Of a stretch of 64,000 nt of DNA, positions 1 through 10,708 are shown in pieces. Origin of the DNA: Bacillus spongiae. Lineage in GTDB: Bacteria > Bacillota > Bacilli > Bacillales > Bacillaceae_K. The position numbers and the translations under genes are program-made. Location of the stretch: contig NZ_JBBAXC010000003.1 in the NCBI RefSeq assembly GCF_037120725.1, forward strand, positions 124,001 to 188,000, read 5' to 3'. The notes beneath the pieces are model-generated. The model made no database searches, was not told where the DNA came from, and was given only the letters and a program-made list of their open reading frames with translations. Position 1 is the stretch's first letter. Every line of letters starts with the position of its first letter.

Positions 1-120
1 TGGATAAATCCTGCAAGATTTTCTTCTAAGAAAAACGCCTTTTGCTAGCACGAGAGAAATTAAGTATATTATTTGATGTTAGCTGAAACGTATCGAAGGT
101 ACTAGAAAGATGGGATTGGA

Positions 121-333
121 AGGTTATTTTAGGGGAATTATTTGATCAAGCTTCCTAGCGTCGAATAAAAGCAACGGATGTATATCTTTCTATGAGGGTA
201 AAAAATGAGATGATTGAAGTTGAGACTGTTGATGTTAAACTGATGGATATACAGATATTCTATCGTTAATAAAGCTGTTTTCTTGGTAGTGGCAGTAGAT
301 GAAAATAAAAAGGCGTATCCTTCTGAAGAAAGT
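121..333 (+). pseudogene. possible degraded hot-dog acyl-CoA thioesterase remnant
   Basis: No intact frame exists here, but two blocks in different frames read like the C-terminal half of a YkhA-type acyl-CoA thioesterase. The block from about 177 to 230 reads DVYLSMRVKNEMIEVET, and the block from about 262 to 333 reads IVNKAVFLVVAVDENKKAYP. The second block resembles the family's segment ending in VAVDENGKP. Stops and a frame change separate the blocks, and nothing corresponding to the N-terminal half is visible. The resemblance is by eye only, so this is a weak call. The stretch could also be plain intergenic DNA. Confidence 0.3.
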
Positions 334-346
334 GTACGCCTTTTTA
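306..346. terminator. bidirectional Rho-independent terminator
   Basis: An inverted repeat AAAAAGGCGTA / TACGCCTTTTT encloses a 17-base loop, with T-rich tails on both strands. It lies about 115 bases beyond the stop of the minus-strand DUF1189 gene, which it probably terminates. It also closes the degraded region on the plus strand. Confidence 0.75.
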
Positions 347-461
347 TTTATCACTATCATCAAAAGGTCTTAATAAATGTTAACGAGGTCTTTTAAATAG
401 TTGGCATTTGTTGAAATGGTCAGCGGGAATCATTCTCTATAAAGTTTTACTTTCTTTATGA

Positions 462-1253
462 TTATTTTGTTACGGTATCTTGGTCAATGGTTCCCCATTT
501 GTTAATTGCGATTCCCATATAAACCATCGTAATGATGAAGAAGGCATACCACGGTAAATATCCTCCAAATAAAGAAGCAAAAACATCGAGAATGGTAGGA
601 GCTGTGATGGCATAGATGCCGATAGCATATAAAATTCCATAGGAGAGTTTTTTGTTGAGAATAGCTGCAATGATGAGGCCAATTAATGCATATAGGAGCC
701 CAAGAATCAACTTGCTGACGAAAAACCAAGTGATAATAATGAAACCAATGAGAAGACTTAACCACTTAATAAGAGGGAGAAAATCTAATATAGATTGCTT
801 ATCAAGTGAAAAGTTACCAAAATCTTTATACTTAAATTCATCTATTACAAAATTGCTTTTGTTAATAATACGATCCTTTAAAATGAATAGGGCTGAATCA
901 TATGTTTGTATTTCAGCTCTCATTAAGTCTATGTCTATATTTTCAGCATCATCAATGATGATAATCGTTCCTTCATCTTCAATTATAACCTGCTGGTCTC
1001 CTTCAACGTTTAATTCTCCATTATTTAGTGTGAAATCTGGTAACTCTGACTCTATCTCATCAATAAATCCATCAATTAAATTTGTGAATTTGTAACTTTG
1101 AATTATAGCGAAAAACAAACCTATCGTGAAGGTAAGTAATAATAAATACAGAACGGCACGACCAACCCCTTCAGTAGCCATATTTTGGAATTGATTTGGT
1201 GATGATACTGAGTATCGGACTTTTTGAATAAAAGATTTCTTATTTTCTTTCAT
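462..1253 (-). CDS. DUF1189 family membrane protein
   Basis: A 263-residue integral membrane protein resembling the DUF1189 family of Bacillaceae, whose function is not known. The N-terminus is short and basic, followed by a membrane segment at about residues 32-52. A long acidic extracytoplasmic region at about 60-155 is rich in Glu, Asp and Ile. Four or more hydrophobic segments follow at about 160-255. The topology suggests a sensor-like or scaffold-like protein with one external domain. It is a single-gene transcript: the next plus-strand gene starts over 500 bases away, and a bidirectional terminator lies downstream. An ATG start with an A-rich upstream region containing GGAG is used. 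Family assignment rests on overall layout and is moderately sure. Confidence 0.7.
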   Translation of the reverse strand: MKENKKSFIQKVRYSVSSPNQFQNMATEGVGRAVLYLLLLTFTIGLFFAIIQSYKFTNLIDGFIDEIESELPDFTLNNGELNVEGDQQVIIEDEGTIIIIDDAENIDIDLMRAEIQTYDSALFILKDRIINKSNFVIDEFKYKDFGNFSLDKQSILDFLPLIKWLSLLIGFIIITWFFVSKLILGLLYALIGLIIAAILNKKLSYGILYAIGIYAITAPTILDVFASLFGGYLPWYAFFIITMVYMGIAINKWGTIDQDTVTK

Positions 1254-1769
1254 TTATATACTCCTTTCCATTTTCTTAATAGGCTGAGGACTTGAGGCAA
1301 TAGATTCCTTCTCAAAAATAAGGACAAATGGGATGTGATTTAGGTGGTCGGTATTTACTTCTAAATCATTTTTCTTCGTGAAAAAATTAAATGAGTGTAG
1401 AGGCGTTGCTCACTTGAGACTTATACAGAAAATATAAAATCGGTGCCTACAAGAAACTCATTGCCAGCTTGTTAATATCTTTATGTTCAGTCACCTACCT
1501 TCTATGACTAGTAAAATGAAAGTGCTTAATCAAAATGTAAGGAATATATATGAGAGGTGAAATTGAATTGTTCCTGTGGATAGGTGGCTTCAATGGGTAC
1601 ATTTTCACCTTAATTTGTTATAATTTAAGTAAACTGTTTGGAGTAATCTTCATTGTGAATGGAGGAAGAAGAACTTAAAATTGATAAATTAGAAGTTACT
1701 TAAAAATGTTGAATTCACCTTATGAAAGCGGTAGACTAAAATACCATATACCGATTTAGGAGGACTAGG
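1254..1769. other. 516-base intergenic region upstream of pgcA
   Basis: No open frame with a ribosome binding site was seen. It separates the divergent DUF1189 and pgcA genes. A TATAAT at 1619-1624 has only a weak -35 (GGTACA, 17 bases upstream). It could serve pgcA, leaving a leader of about 140 bases in which no known riboswitch was recognised. Confidence 0.4.
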
Positions 1770-3506
1770 ATGAACTGGAAAGATATTTACCAAAAATGGA
1801 TAAAAGATAATCAATTAGATCAAGAATTGCGTTCACAATTAATGAATATAAAAGATGAAAGCCTGTTAGAAGATGCTTTTTATAAGAATCTCGAATTTGG
1901 GACAGGGGGAATGAGAGGAGAAATAGGCCCTGGTACAAATCGAATGAATTTATATACAGTGAGAAAGGCTTCAGAGGGACTTGCCCGATATATTGAAAAG
2001 CATGGTGAAGAAGCTAAAAAGCGTGGGGTAGTGATTGCTTTTGATTCTCGTCATAAGTCGCCAGAATTTTCGATGGAAGCAGCAAAAACGTTAGCTACAC
2101 ACGGAATTCAGACATACATATTTGAATCGTTACGTTCGACTCCAGAACTATCATTTGCTTTACGCTACTTAAAGGCATTTTCTGGAATTGTGGTAACAGC
2201 TAGTCATAATCCTCCTGAATATAATGGATACAAAGTGTATGGCGATGATGGTGCTCAGTTACCTCCTAAAGAAGCTGATAAGGTCATTGCAATGGTTAAT
2301 AAAGTGGAGAATGAATTAGCCATTCAAGTTGAATCAGAGGATGTATTGAAAGAAAGAGGATTAATAAAAGTGATTGGTGAAGAGATTGATCAATCCTATC
2401 TAGAGCACTTACTATCTATTTCTGAGAACCCACAAGCAGCTAAAGAGACGTCGTTACGAGTGGTCTTCACTCCGCTTCATGGAACGGCGAAAATGATGGT
2501 AAATCGTGTATTTGATGCACTAGAATATGAGCATGTCTACATCGTCAAAGAACAGGCTGATCCAGATGCTAACTTTTCTACTGTTGCTTCACCAAACCCA
2601 GAAGAACATGCGGCTTTTGAGTTAGCCATTCGAGATGGAAAAGAAGTAGATGCAGATATATTAATAGCAACAGATCCAGACGCAGACCGCGTTGGTGTAG
2701 CCGTTAAAAAACCTGATGGAGAGTATGTCCTACTGACCGGGAATCAAACTGGTGCCATAATGTTGAACTATATATTAAGTCAGAAAAGTGAAAAGAACAC
2801 ACTTCCTGAAAATGGAATTGTCTTTAAAACGATTGTAACTTCTGAGCTTGGACGTCAAATAGCCCAAAAGTACAATATGGCAACAGAAGATGTTTTAACA
2901 GGATTTAAGTTTATTGGAGAGAAAATTAAACAATATGAGCAGTCAAAAGATTATACATTCGTCTTTGGTTATGAAGAAAGCTATGGGTATTTAATTGGAG
3001 ACTTCGCTCGTGATAAAGATGCTATTCAAGCGGTATTGATTGCGACGGAGGCAGCAGCATACTATAAAAAACAAGGGAAAACACTTTACGATGTTTTACT
3101 TGACCTATATGAAGAGCATGGATTCTATAAAGAAGGAATGAAATCACTTACGTTAAAAGGAAAGCAAGGAGCGGAACAAATCCAATCGATTTTACTTTCA
3201 TTACGGGAAGAACCAATCAAAGAACTAGCTGGAATAAAGGTTTCTTCCATTGAAGATTACTCAACGTCTATCCGTAATGACCTAACATCTACAAAGCAAA
3301 CAACAATCAATTTACCGAAATCTAATGTGCTGAAATACTTTTTAGAGGATGGCTCATGGTTCTGTATCCGCCCATCGGGAACAGAGCCGAAAGTGAAATT
3401 CTATTTGAGTGTAATGGATGATTCATTACAAAATAGTGATAAAAAACTTGAAAAGTATATGAAAGCATTAATGGAAAAGGTAAATGGTCTCCTTCATACT
3501 AACTAG
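1770..3506 (+). CDS. pgcA: alpha-phosphoglucomutase / phospho-sugar mutase
   Basis: A 578-residue alpha-D-phosphohexomutase interconverting glucose 6-phosphate and glucose 1-phosphate. This cytosolic step feeds UDP-glucose for teichoic acid glycosylation and glycolipid anchors. The catalytic phosphoserine is Ser145 in TASHNP, with the sugar-positioning NGYK just after it. The magnesium loop DPDADR is at 302-307, a GYEES sugar-binding motif lies near residue 396, and the phosphate-binding RPSGTEPK is near the C-terminus. Length matches B. subtilis PgcA (about 580 residues). The ATG is preceded by AGGAGG at a good distance. In B. subtilis pgcA also sits next to yhcY-yhcZ, and here only a short-chain dehydrogenase gene comes between them. 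Confidence 0.95.
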   Translation: MNWKDIYQKWIKDNQLDQELRSQLMNIKDESLLEDAFYKNLEFGTGGMRGEIGPGTNRMNLYTVRKASEGLARYIEKHGEEAKKRGVVIAFDSRHKSPEFSMEAAKTLATHGIQTYIFESLRSTPELSFALRYLKAFSGIVVTASHNPPEYNGYKVYGDDGAQLPPKEADKVIAMVNKVENELAIQVESEDVLKERGLIKVIGEEIDQSYLEHLLSISENPQAAKETSLRVVFTPLHGTAKMMVNRVFDALEYEHVYIVKEQADPDANFSTVASPNPEEHAAFELAIRDGKEVDADILIATDPDADRVGVAVKKPDGEYVLLTGNQTGAIMLNYILSQKSEKNTLPENGIVFKTIVTSELGRQIAQKYNMATEDVLTGFKFIGEKIKQYEQSKDYTFVFGYEESYGYLIGDFARDKDAIQAVLIATEAAAYYKKQGKTLYDVLLDLYEEHGFYKEGMKSLTLKGKQGAEQIQSILLSLREEPIKELAGIKVSSIEDYSTSIRNDLTSTKQTTINLPKSNVLKYFLEDGSWFCIRPSGTEPKVKFYLSVMDDSLQNSDKKLEKYMKALMEKVNGLLHTN

Positions 3507-3551
3507 TAATAAATGTAGGAAACCTTTCTATTTAAAAGGAGAGAGTTTTAG

Positions 3552-4271
3552 ATGAAAGATCAAGTTGCGATTGTGACTGGTGCCTCTAGAGGTATTGGAA
3601 AGGAAATTGCATATCAGCTTGCTGAACAAGGTGCAAAACTTGTGTTAATAGGAAGTTCTGATGAAATCTTTGCATCAGCAGAAGATATAAAGGCTCGTGG
3701 GTATGAACATGTACTCCCCATAAAAGCAAATGTTGCAGATGAGGAAGCTGTTCAAGGAGCGATAAATAAAACACTCGAGAAATTTGGAACAATTGATTTA
3801 TTAATAAATAATGCAGGAGTAGGTTTTTTCAAGCAGGTTGAAGAAGTAACGGTTGATGAATGGAAGCATCTGTTCGAAGTAAATGTGCAAGGTGTCTTTA
3901 TTCTCTCGAAAGCGGTGCTACCAACGTTGAAAGAGAAGAAAGGCGGAACGATTCTTACTATTTCTTCAGATGTAGCAAGGTATACGATTCCTAATGGCGC
4001 AGCTTATACAGCATCGAAATATGCCGTTCAAGGCTTCTCTGGCTCACTTGCTCAAGAAGTTCGTGAATATGGAATTCGTGTTGGAACCGTAAATCCAGGA
4101 ATGGTGGATACGTACTTTGCTGGGTCAAACCAAGGCTCTCCAGATAAAGAAGAATGGCTTAAAGTAAAGGATATCGCCTCGGCTGTTGTATATATGGCAA
4201 GTGCACCGAAACATATGGTGATTGACGAGATGGTCATTCACCCACTAGTTCAGCAATATCCAATAGCGTAA
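3552..4271 (+). CDS. short-chain dehydrogenase/reductase (YoxD-like)
   Basis: A 239-residue NAD(P)-dependent oxidoreductase of the classical SDR family, close in size to 3-oxoacyl-ACP reductase-like YoxD. The Rossmann glycine motif TGASRGIG is near residue 9, NNAG is near residue 88, the catalytic Ser is in TISSD, and the active site YxxxK appears as YTASK. The natural substrate cannot be told from sequence. A GGAGAG ribosome binding site precedes the ATG. It starts 45 bases after pgcA, so the two are probably cotranscribed, and a strong terminator follows directly. Confidence 0.88.
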   Translation: MKDQVAIVTGASRGIGKEIAYQLAEQGAKLVLIGSSDEIFASAEDIKARGYEHVLPIKANVADEEAVQGAINKTLEKFGTIDLLINNAGVGFFKQVEEVTVDEWKHLFEVNVQGVFILSKAVLPTLKEKKGGTILTISSDVARYTIPNGAAYTASKYAVQGFSGSLAQEVREYGIRVGTVNPGMVDTYFAGSNQGSPDKEEWLKVKDIASAVVYMASAPKHMVIDEMVIHPLVQQYPIA

Positions 4272-4272
4272 C

Positions 4273-4309
4273 AAAAAGCGAAGAGAGAATAGGTCTCTTC
4301 GCTTTTTTA
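4273..4309 (+). terminator. Rho-independent terminator
   Basis: A 14-base stem AAAAAGCGAAGAGA / TCTCTTCGCTTTTT with a 7-base loop and a T tail lies immediately after the dehydrogenase stop codon. Confidence 0.92.
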
Positions 4310-4457
4310 TTCGGAAGGATTCGGTTTAGAAATAGAAATTGGTTATTAGACAAGTTGATTGTCATTCATTTGTCAAAAGGTGTATGGATAGAATGGCTGT
4401 AGAATTTTCACAAAAATGCTTATTCTCAGCCGAAAGTCGTAGGAAATCTTCCAGCTA

Positions 4458-5645
4458 ATGTCGAATATCAACTTTAGTCTATTTGATTATAATAATAGTA
4501 AGAGATTTAAGGGATTGAGGTCATTGCCTATGAATGAAGAGTTTTCAAGTAATGTTCAACTTTTAAAAGAGATTGCTGAAGTGTTAAATGAAGAAACTGA
4601 AATGGAGTCGATGCTTAAACAGGCTGTAGAGCGATTAGTGAAACGTACTTCGTTTACAGCGGGTTGGATTTTTTTTGTGGAAAATCAACAAACACATACC
4701 CTCATGACTCAAATTGGTCTACCCCCTGCTCTTACACATGAATCATGTAAGGGGATGAAGGAGGGGAACTGTTGGTGTGTGAACAAATACCGAAAAGGTA
4801 CACTTAAAAAAGCGTCTAATATAATGGAGTGCAAACGAGTAGACGATGCAATTGCATCGAAAAGAACAGATCACCAAGGGATTCTATATCACGCAACAGT
4901 TCCACTTCAATCAGGAGAAGAAGCTTTTGGTCTATTAAATGTAGCAGCACCGTATAAAAGTTTTTTTAACGATGAAGAATTAGCCTTACTGGAATCAGTA
5001 GCCTTTCAAATTGGTTCAGCCATTAAACGAATTACGCTTACGAAAAAGGAACAAGACATAAGAGTGATGGCGGAGAGAAATCGTTTGGCTAGGGATTTAC
5101 ATGATTCTGTTAATCAATTGTTATTTTCCCTTACATTAACAGCAAGAGGCGGAAAGGAATTAGCCGAGAGTGAAGAGGTAAAAGAGATTTTCCACGATAT
5201 ACAAGATCTTTCTCAAAGAGCATTGTCTGAAATGAGAGCCTTAATTTGGCAGCTGCGCCCTAGAGGGCTCGAAAACGGACTAGTAGAGGCGGTAAAAGGC
5301 TATGCTGAAATGCTGGGCATTCAGGTGAATTTTTCGGTAAAGGGTGTCATTTCTCTCCCTAGTAATGTGGAGGAATCATTATGGAGAATTACACAAGAAG
5401 CACTAAATAATAGTAAAAAGCACTCAGGTGCTGAAGAGGTAAACGTATATTTAGAATCGACGATGTCATCAATCAAATTAATTGTAGAAGACAATGGCTG
5501 CGGCTTTCATGTTGACCTGAAAAACACCCTTCCGTCGATGGGAATTCAAAGTATGAAAGAACGTGCAGAAGGATTAAATGGACTGTTTCGAATGGAAAGT
5601 GTAGTAGGAAAAGGGACGAAAATTGTGACAGAGCTTCCGAAGTAG
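4458..5645 (+). CDS. yhcY: GAF-domain sensor histidine kinase (YhcY/AirS-like)
   Basis: A 395-residue cytoplasmic sensor kinase of the NarL-partner (HisKA_3) class, with no membrane segments. A GAF domain spans about residues 30-190. The phosphorylated His is His215 in ARDLHDSVNQ, and an HATPase domain follows with N-box EALNNSKKH and G-box DNGCGFHV. The GAF domain has four cysteines, at 97, 105, 107 and 125, in an arrangement resembling AirS (YhcS) of Staphylococcus aureus, which holds a [2Fe-2S] cluster and senses oxygen and redox state. A similar role here is inference. The start is uncertain: ATG 4458 has AGGAA upstream, but ATG 4530 would remove an atypical leader of 24 residues. The response regulator gene follows 12 bases later, and an azoreductase gene comes next, the same order as yhcY-yhcZ-yhdA in B. 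subtilis. Confidence 0.88.
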   Translation: MSNINFSLFDYNNSKRFKGLRSLPMNEEFSSNVQLLKEIAEVLNEETEMESMLKQAVERLVKRTSFTAGWIFFVENQQTHTLMTQIGLPPALTHESCKGMKEGNCWCVNKYRKGTLKKASNIMECKRVDDAIASKRTDHQGILYHATVPLQSGEEAFGLLNVAAPYKSFFNDEELALLESVAFQIGSAIKRITLTKKEQDIRVMAERNRLARDLHDSVNQLLFSLTLTARGGKELAESEEVKEIFHDIQDLSQRALSEMRALIWQLRPRGLENGLVEAVKGYAEMLGIQVNFSVKGVISLPSNVEESLWRITQEALNNSKKHSGAEEVNVYLESTMSSIKLIVEDNGCGFHVDLKNTLPSMGIQSMKERAEGLNGLFRMESVVGKGTKIVTELPK

Positions 5646-5657
5646 GAGGAGAAGAAA

Positions 5658-6847
<1,190 letters not shown>

Positions 6848-6954
6848 CGCGATATCCACGAAGAGTTGGATGATAAATGTTTTTTATGAATGGTTATATC
6901 TTGTTTTGATTTCCATTCTCTATAAATTTTTTCTCATTAAATAATTTGATTATT

Positions 6955-6997
6955 ACCACCTGTGAATGATTCATTCACAGGTGGTTTCATTTTTTCT
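6955..6997 (+). terminator. Rho-independent terminator
   Basis: A 15-base perfect inverted repeat, ACCACCTGTGAATGA against TCATTCACAGGTGGT around a single T, is followed by TTTCATTTTTT. It ends the yhcY-yhcZ-azr transcript. Confidence 0.88.
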
Positions 6998-7024
6998 CCC
7001 TAATCTGAAATAAGTGGAGAAAAA

Positions 7025-7279
7025 TTAAACTTTCATGAAGGTTTGTTCCACTTCAAAAAATCCAGAAATTTGGCTATTGGCATGCTCTATATACCGCATT
7101 AGGCAATAGAATTTTCCTTCTACTTCCTGATAATCTTTTGAAAAATTATAAGCATGCAAAAAATGTTCAATTCGTTTAGACAAAAGGTCATCCTTTGTTC
7201 GGACCATTAGGATTAATAAATTATCCCATTCCGAACGATGAGTGTAATACAATGCACGATCGTAATCGACCTTGTTCAT
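7025..7279 (-). CDS. yhdB: YhdB family small protein
   Basis: An 84-residue soluble protein resembling YhdB, a small conserved protein of unknown function found beside azr in B. subtilis. It is rich in aromatic and charged residues and looks mostly helical, with no signal peptide or membrane segment. A strong AGGAGGGAG ribosome binding site lies upstream of the ATG on the minus strand. It converges with azr and shares the intergenic terminator region. Assignment rests on synteny, size and general resemblance. Confidence 0.75.
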   Translation of the reverse strand: MNKVDYDRALYYTHRSEWDNLLILMVRTKDDLLSKRIEHFLHAYNFSKDYQEVEGKFYCLMRYIEHANSQISGFFEVEQTFMKV

Positions 7280-7558
7280 ATACTAACTCCCTCCTTTTGA
7301 AGGGTTGTCATTAGTATGTGAACAAAAAGAATTTGTAACGTTGAAAAAGTTGGGTTTGTTTCTATTACGCGAATTCCTTCTATTGGCTGAATAAATAAAG
7401 CTACTAGTAAAATTATAGTCGCTTTAAGAAGTAATGAAACAACAATGGTAAATGTAGAAGTTAATTTAGGAAGGATAAACGGTTAATTGCTTAAGTATGA
7501 TTTTAAGTCCATGGTTAAAGATAAGGTCATAACATTAATATAGGAGATCCATTTTGTT

Positions 7559-8362
7559 ATGAAGAATTTATCTATTTACGCAATTGTTTTCATATTATTC
7601 CTGTATCCCCATTCTCAAGCGAAGGCATCTAGTTTGAAAATGACCATCCAGCTTCTTCCTTGGGAAGAAGTGACCAAGGTTATACCAAAAGGAGCGAAAT
7701 TTGACATTGTTGATGTAGAAACAGGACAGCGCTTTTCTGTACAAAGAAGAGCAGGCAGTGATCATGCCGATGTTCAACCAATAACTCACGAAGATACGAA
7801 AATAATGAAAGAAATTTATAGTGGGAGTTGGAGCTGGAAAAGAAGGGCCATTATTGTGGCTTATGATAATCAGTTAGTTGCAGCATCGATGAATGGTATG
7901 CCGCATGGTGCTGGTGCTCTTCGAAATGGATTCCCTGGCCATTTTTGTGTTCATTTCTTAAATAGCACAACGCATAGCTCTTCTACTCCAGACATGGCTC
8001 ATCAAATAATGGTATTTAAAGCTGGAGGAAGGATTAAGGAATACTTACTTACTTTATCCAATCAACATTTACTTGAGGCACTTGCTGCTGTTATCAATAA
8101 CGACGATCAATCTATTTTATCTCTGATTCTTAGCCAGAGTGATAAACATGATTTCAAAATCATTTCAACGATTGATACCATTGAGTATATTCATACAGAA
8201 AAAATGGATGTATCAGAACTGTTTAAGAAATTTGAAGTGAAGTCGAAGGTTTATATAAAAAATGCAGGTCCCATTGTATTAACTATTTCTTTTTTCTTTG
8301 TAAAGGATCCGATTAATAATTCATGGAGCATATTAAGTCAAAATCTTACGGAACAGTTGTGA
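7559..8362 (+). CDS. secreted protein with L,D-transpeptidase-like Cys/His motif
   Basis: A 267-residue exported protein of uncertain function. A signal peptide occupies about residues 1-23 (AKA cleavage). The conserved-looking core at about 65-150 contains GSDHADVQP, SWSWKRRAIIV, SMNGMPHGAGA and GHFCVHFLNS. The last places Cys130 and His132 in a pattern loosely like the active-site SHGC of YkuD L,D-transpeptidases. The region from about 165 to 265 looks like a separate small alpha/beta domain. A cell-wall or spore-cortex role is plausible but inferred. An AGGAG lies 12 bases before the ATG, slightly far. B. subtilis has yhdC and the cell-wall hydrolase gene lytF at this position, but no homology to either is evident. 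Confidence 0.65.
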   Translation: MKNLSIYAIVFILFLYPHSQAKASSLKMTIQLLPWEEVTKVIPKGAKFDIVDVETGQRFSVQRRAGSDHADVQPITHEDTKIMKEIYSGSWSWKRRAIIVAYDNQLVAASMNGMPHGAGALRNGFPGHFCVHFLNSTTHSSSTPDMAHQIMVFKAGGRIKEYLLTLSNQHLLEALAAVINNDDQSILSLILSQSDKHDFKIISTIDTIEYIHTEKMDVSELFKKFEVKSKVYIKNAGPIVLTISFFFVKDPINNSWSILSQNLTEQL

Positions 8363-8550
8363 GATAATCCATTACGATATTTGACAATATTTAGAATGAG
8401 AACTGTTAAGGGAAACGTTTGTCTTAAATAACCAAACAATAACATTATTCATGTAATGATAGGAAAAGATAAGCTACATTAAAGTACAGACAAAGCGAAT
8501 ATTCCTATCATTTTTTTGTTCTCAGTTTATAGACCATGTAAAATACAACC

Positions 8551-8579
8551 TCATTTTTCCCCGGGTAGGCTCATACATA
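8551..8579 (+). promoter_or_regulatory. sigma-E-type sporulation promoter of spoVR
   Basis: TCATTTT at 8551-8557 matches six of seven positions of the sigma-E -35 consensus (KMATATT). After 14 bases comes CATACATA at 8572-8579, close to the -10 consensus CATACANT. Transcription would begin near 8586, just upstream of the TTG start at 8610. B. subtilis spoVR is known to be sigma-E dependent. Confidence 0.65.
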
Positions 8580-8609
8580 TAAATTATGAGCATAAAGGGG
8601 GAGAGCATT

Positions 8610-10019
8610 TTGAGAGAAGATGAACAAAAACAGTTACAAAACGCGATAGGAGAGATTACTGAAATAGCGAAAGGGTTTGGACTAGATTTTTACCCTATGA
8701 GATATGAAGTATGCCCAGCAGATATTCTTTATACTTTTGGAGCTTACGGAATGCCTACTCGTTTTTCTCATTGGAGTTTTGGAAAGCAGTTTTATAAAAT
8801 GAAACTTCATTATGATTTAGGATTAAGTAAAATTTATGAGCTTGTCATCAACTCAGACCCATGTTATGCCTTTTTATTAGATTCTAATTCACTTGTTCAA
8901 AATAAACTAATCGTTGCTCATGTTTTAGCTCACTGTGATTTCTTTAAAAATAATGTGCGCTTTCAAAATACGAAAAGAGATATGGTTGAGAGTATGGCTG
9001 CTACTGCAGAACGAATACGGGAATACGAAATAATTCACGGGAAAGGGGAGGTAGAAAAGTTTTTAGATGCCGTACTTGCGATTGAAGAACATATCGATCC
9101 ATCATTAATGCGACCTAAGCTGTCTTGGTCAATGGAGGACGATGAGTGGGAAGACGAGAGTGTGCAAGTTTCACCTTATGATGATTTATGGTCTTTAGAT
9201 GAAAGAGAAAAGAAGAAACCTGAAAATAAAAAACAAAAAAAATTCCCTCCTCAACCTGAAAAGGATATTATGCTTTTTATTGAACAATATAGCCGAGAAC
9301 TTGATGATTGGCAACGAGATATTCTAACAATGATGAGAGAGGAAATGCTCTATTTTTGGCCACAGCTAGAGACAAAAATTATGAACGAAGGCTGGGCATC
9401 GTATTGGCATCAGAGGATATTACGTGAGTTAGACCTTACAAGCAGCGAAGCAATTGAATTTGCCAAGCTAAATGCTGGCGTAGTTCAACCTTCTAGAACA
9501 AGTATTAACCCCTATTACTTAGGGATTAAAATCTTTGAAGATATAGAAGAACGCTACAATAATCCGACTGAAGAAATGAAAAGAAGAGGGGTTGAAGAAG
9601 GGTCAGGCCGTGAAAAGATGTTTGAAGTACGAGAGATTGAGTCTGATATTTCATTTATCCGAAATTACTTAACAAAAGAACTTGTCATGAGAGAAGATAT
9701 GTACCTTTTTCAAAAGCAGGGGAAAGATTATAAAATCGTTGATAAAGATTGGAAAGAAGTACGAGATCAGCTTGTAGGAATGAGAGTTAATGGAGGGTTT
9801 CCATATATAACGGTTAATGATGGGGATTATCTAAAAAATGGAGAACTTTATTTAAAGCATTGGTTTGAAGATGTAGAGCTTGACCTCAAATATTTAGAAA
9901 AAGTACTACCATATATCCATCAACTTTGGGGAAGGACCGTACATTTAGAAACATTAGTTGAAGGTCGTAAAATGCTCTTCTCTTATGATGGAAGGAAGGT
10001 TCAACGGAAATATTTATAA
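8610..10019 (+). CDS. spoVR: stage V sporulation protein R
   Basis: A SpoVR family protein, needed in B. subtilis for normal spore cortex formation and expressed in the mother cell. The biochemical function is not established. From TTG 8610 it has 469 residues, against about 468 in B. subtilis. Family-typical stretches are visible: [39 protein letters not shown], and NEGWASYWH in the middle. The longest frame opens at ATG 8586, but that codon has no ribosome binding site and lies at the predicted transcription start. TTG 8610 has GGGGGAG about 7 bases upstream, so it is chosen. It is monocistronic. Confidence 0.94.
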   Translation: MREDEQKQLQNAIGEITEIAKGFGLDFYPMRYEVCPADILYTFGAYGMPTRFSHWSFGKQFYKMKLHYDLGLSKIYELVINSDPCYAFLLDSNSLVQNKLIVAHVLAHCDFFKNNVRFQNTKRDMVESMAATAERIREYEIIHGKGEVEKFLDAVLAIEEHIDPSLMRPKLSWSMEDDEWEDESVQVSPYDDLWSLDEREKKKPENKKQKKFPPQPEKDIMLFIEQYSRELDDWQRDILTMMREEMLYFWPQLETKIMNEGWASYWHQRILRELDLTSSEAIEFAKLNAGVVQPSRTSINPYYLGIKIFEDIEERYNNPTEEMKRRGVEEGSGREKMFEVREIESDISFIRNYLTKELVMREDMYLFQKQGKDYKIVDKDWKEVRDQLVGMRVNGGFPYITVNDGDYLKNGELYLKHWFEDVELDLKYLEKVLPYIHQLWGRTVHLETLVEGRKMLFSYDGRKVQRKYL

Positions 10020-10181
10020 AAATATCCAATTAAATAGAAGTTCGTCTTCAATATACATTCGGTGACAAAAAAATAAATAATATAATTAATTGAAATTTCG
10101 AACAAATGTAACCTAGCTTACTTCTTTATTTTTTGCTCTGCTTTATGATAGGAACTATATTCCATATAAGGGGGTTAGGAA

Positions 10182-10592
10182 ATGGGAAACAAAACAGAAG
10201 TTGGTTTGTTATTGGCTAGAATCACATTAGGTGCAATCATGTTGGCTCATGGGGTCGATAAATTTATGAATTTAGAAATGGTCGTAGGCATGTTTACGGA
10301 TGTGTTTGAATTACCTGCCTTTTTAGCTTATGCGACTGCTATTGTAGAAGTTGTAGCAGGAGCTGCGTTAATTCTCGGTCTTTTTGTAGAAGGTTCAGCT
10401 GCTTTAGTAGGAATTGTTATGTTAGGAGCTATTGCAACCGTAAAATGGGATTCAGGATTTTTCACTGGATGGGAATTAGATTTAGCTTTACTAGGCTTAG
10501 CAGTTGCTTTAACATTCGCTGGCAGTAGGTTATTCGCATTAACTACGCTCCTCAAAAAAAGATCTCATGAAATAAATAATAATGCGGCCTAA
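10182..10592 (+). CDS. DoxX family membrane protein
   Basis: A 136-residue integral membrane protein of the DoxX/YfiD-CatD family with four predicted helices, at about residues 8-28, 45-65, 70-88 and 95-115. The N-terminal LLLARITLGAIMLAHGVDKF is typical of the family. DoxX-like proteins are associated with redox stress, quinone or thiol metabolism, but the exact activity here is not known. A GGGGGTTAGG ribosome binding site precedes the ATG. The gene stands alone and converges with the SulP gene over a bidirectional terminator. Confidence 0.85.
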   Translation: MGNKTEVGLLLARITLGAIMLAHGVDKFMNLEMVVGMFTDVFELPAFLAYATAIVEVVAGAALILGLFVEGSAALVGIVMLGAIATVKWDSGFFTGWELDLALLGLAVALTFAGSRLFALTTLLKKRSHEINNNAA

Positions 10593-10651
10593 TCGTTAAA
10601 TACAGGTGGTTCTCAGCATTTAGTCCAACGGCAAACCCGAATGAAAATTCA

Positions 10652-10695
10652 AAGAAAAACGGACTACCGTTTAAAAGGTTGTCCGTTTTCTTCTA
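10652..10695. terminator. bidirectional terminator between doxX and sulP
   Basis: GAAAAACGGAC pairs with GTCCGTTTTC across a 16-base loop, with T-rich tracts on both sides. It serves the two convergent genes. Confidence 0.85.
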
Positions 10696-10708
10696 ATTAA
10701 TCTGAGAA

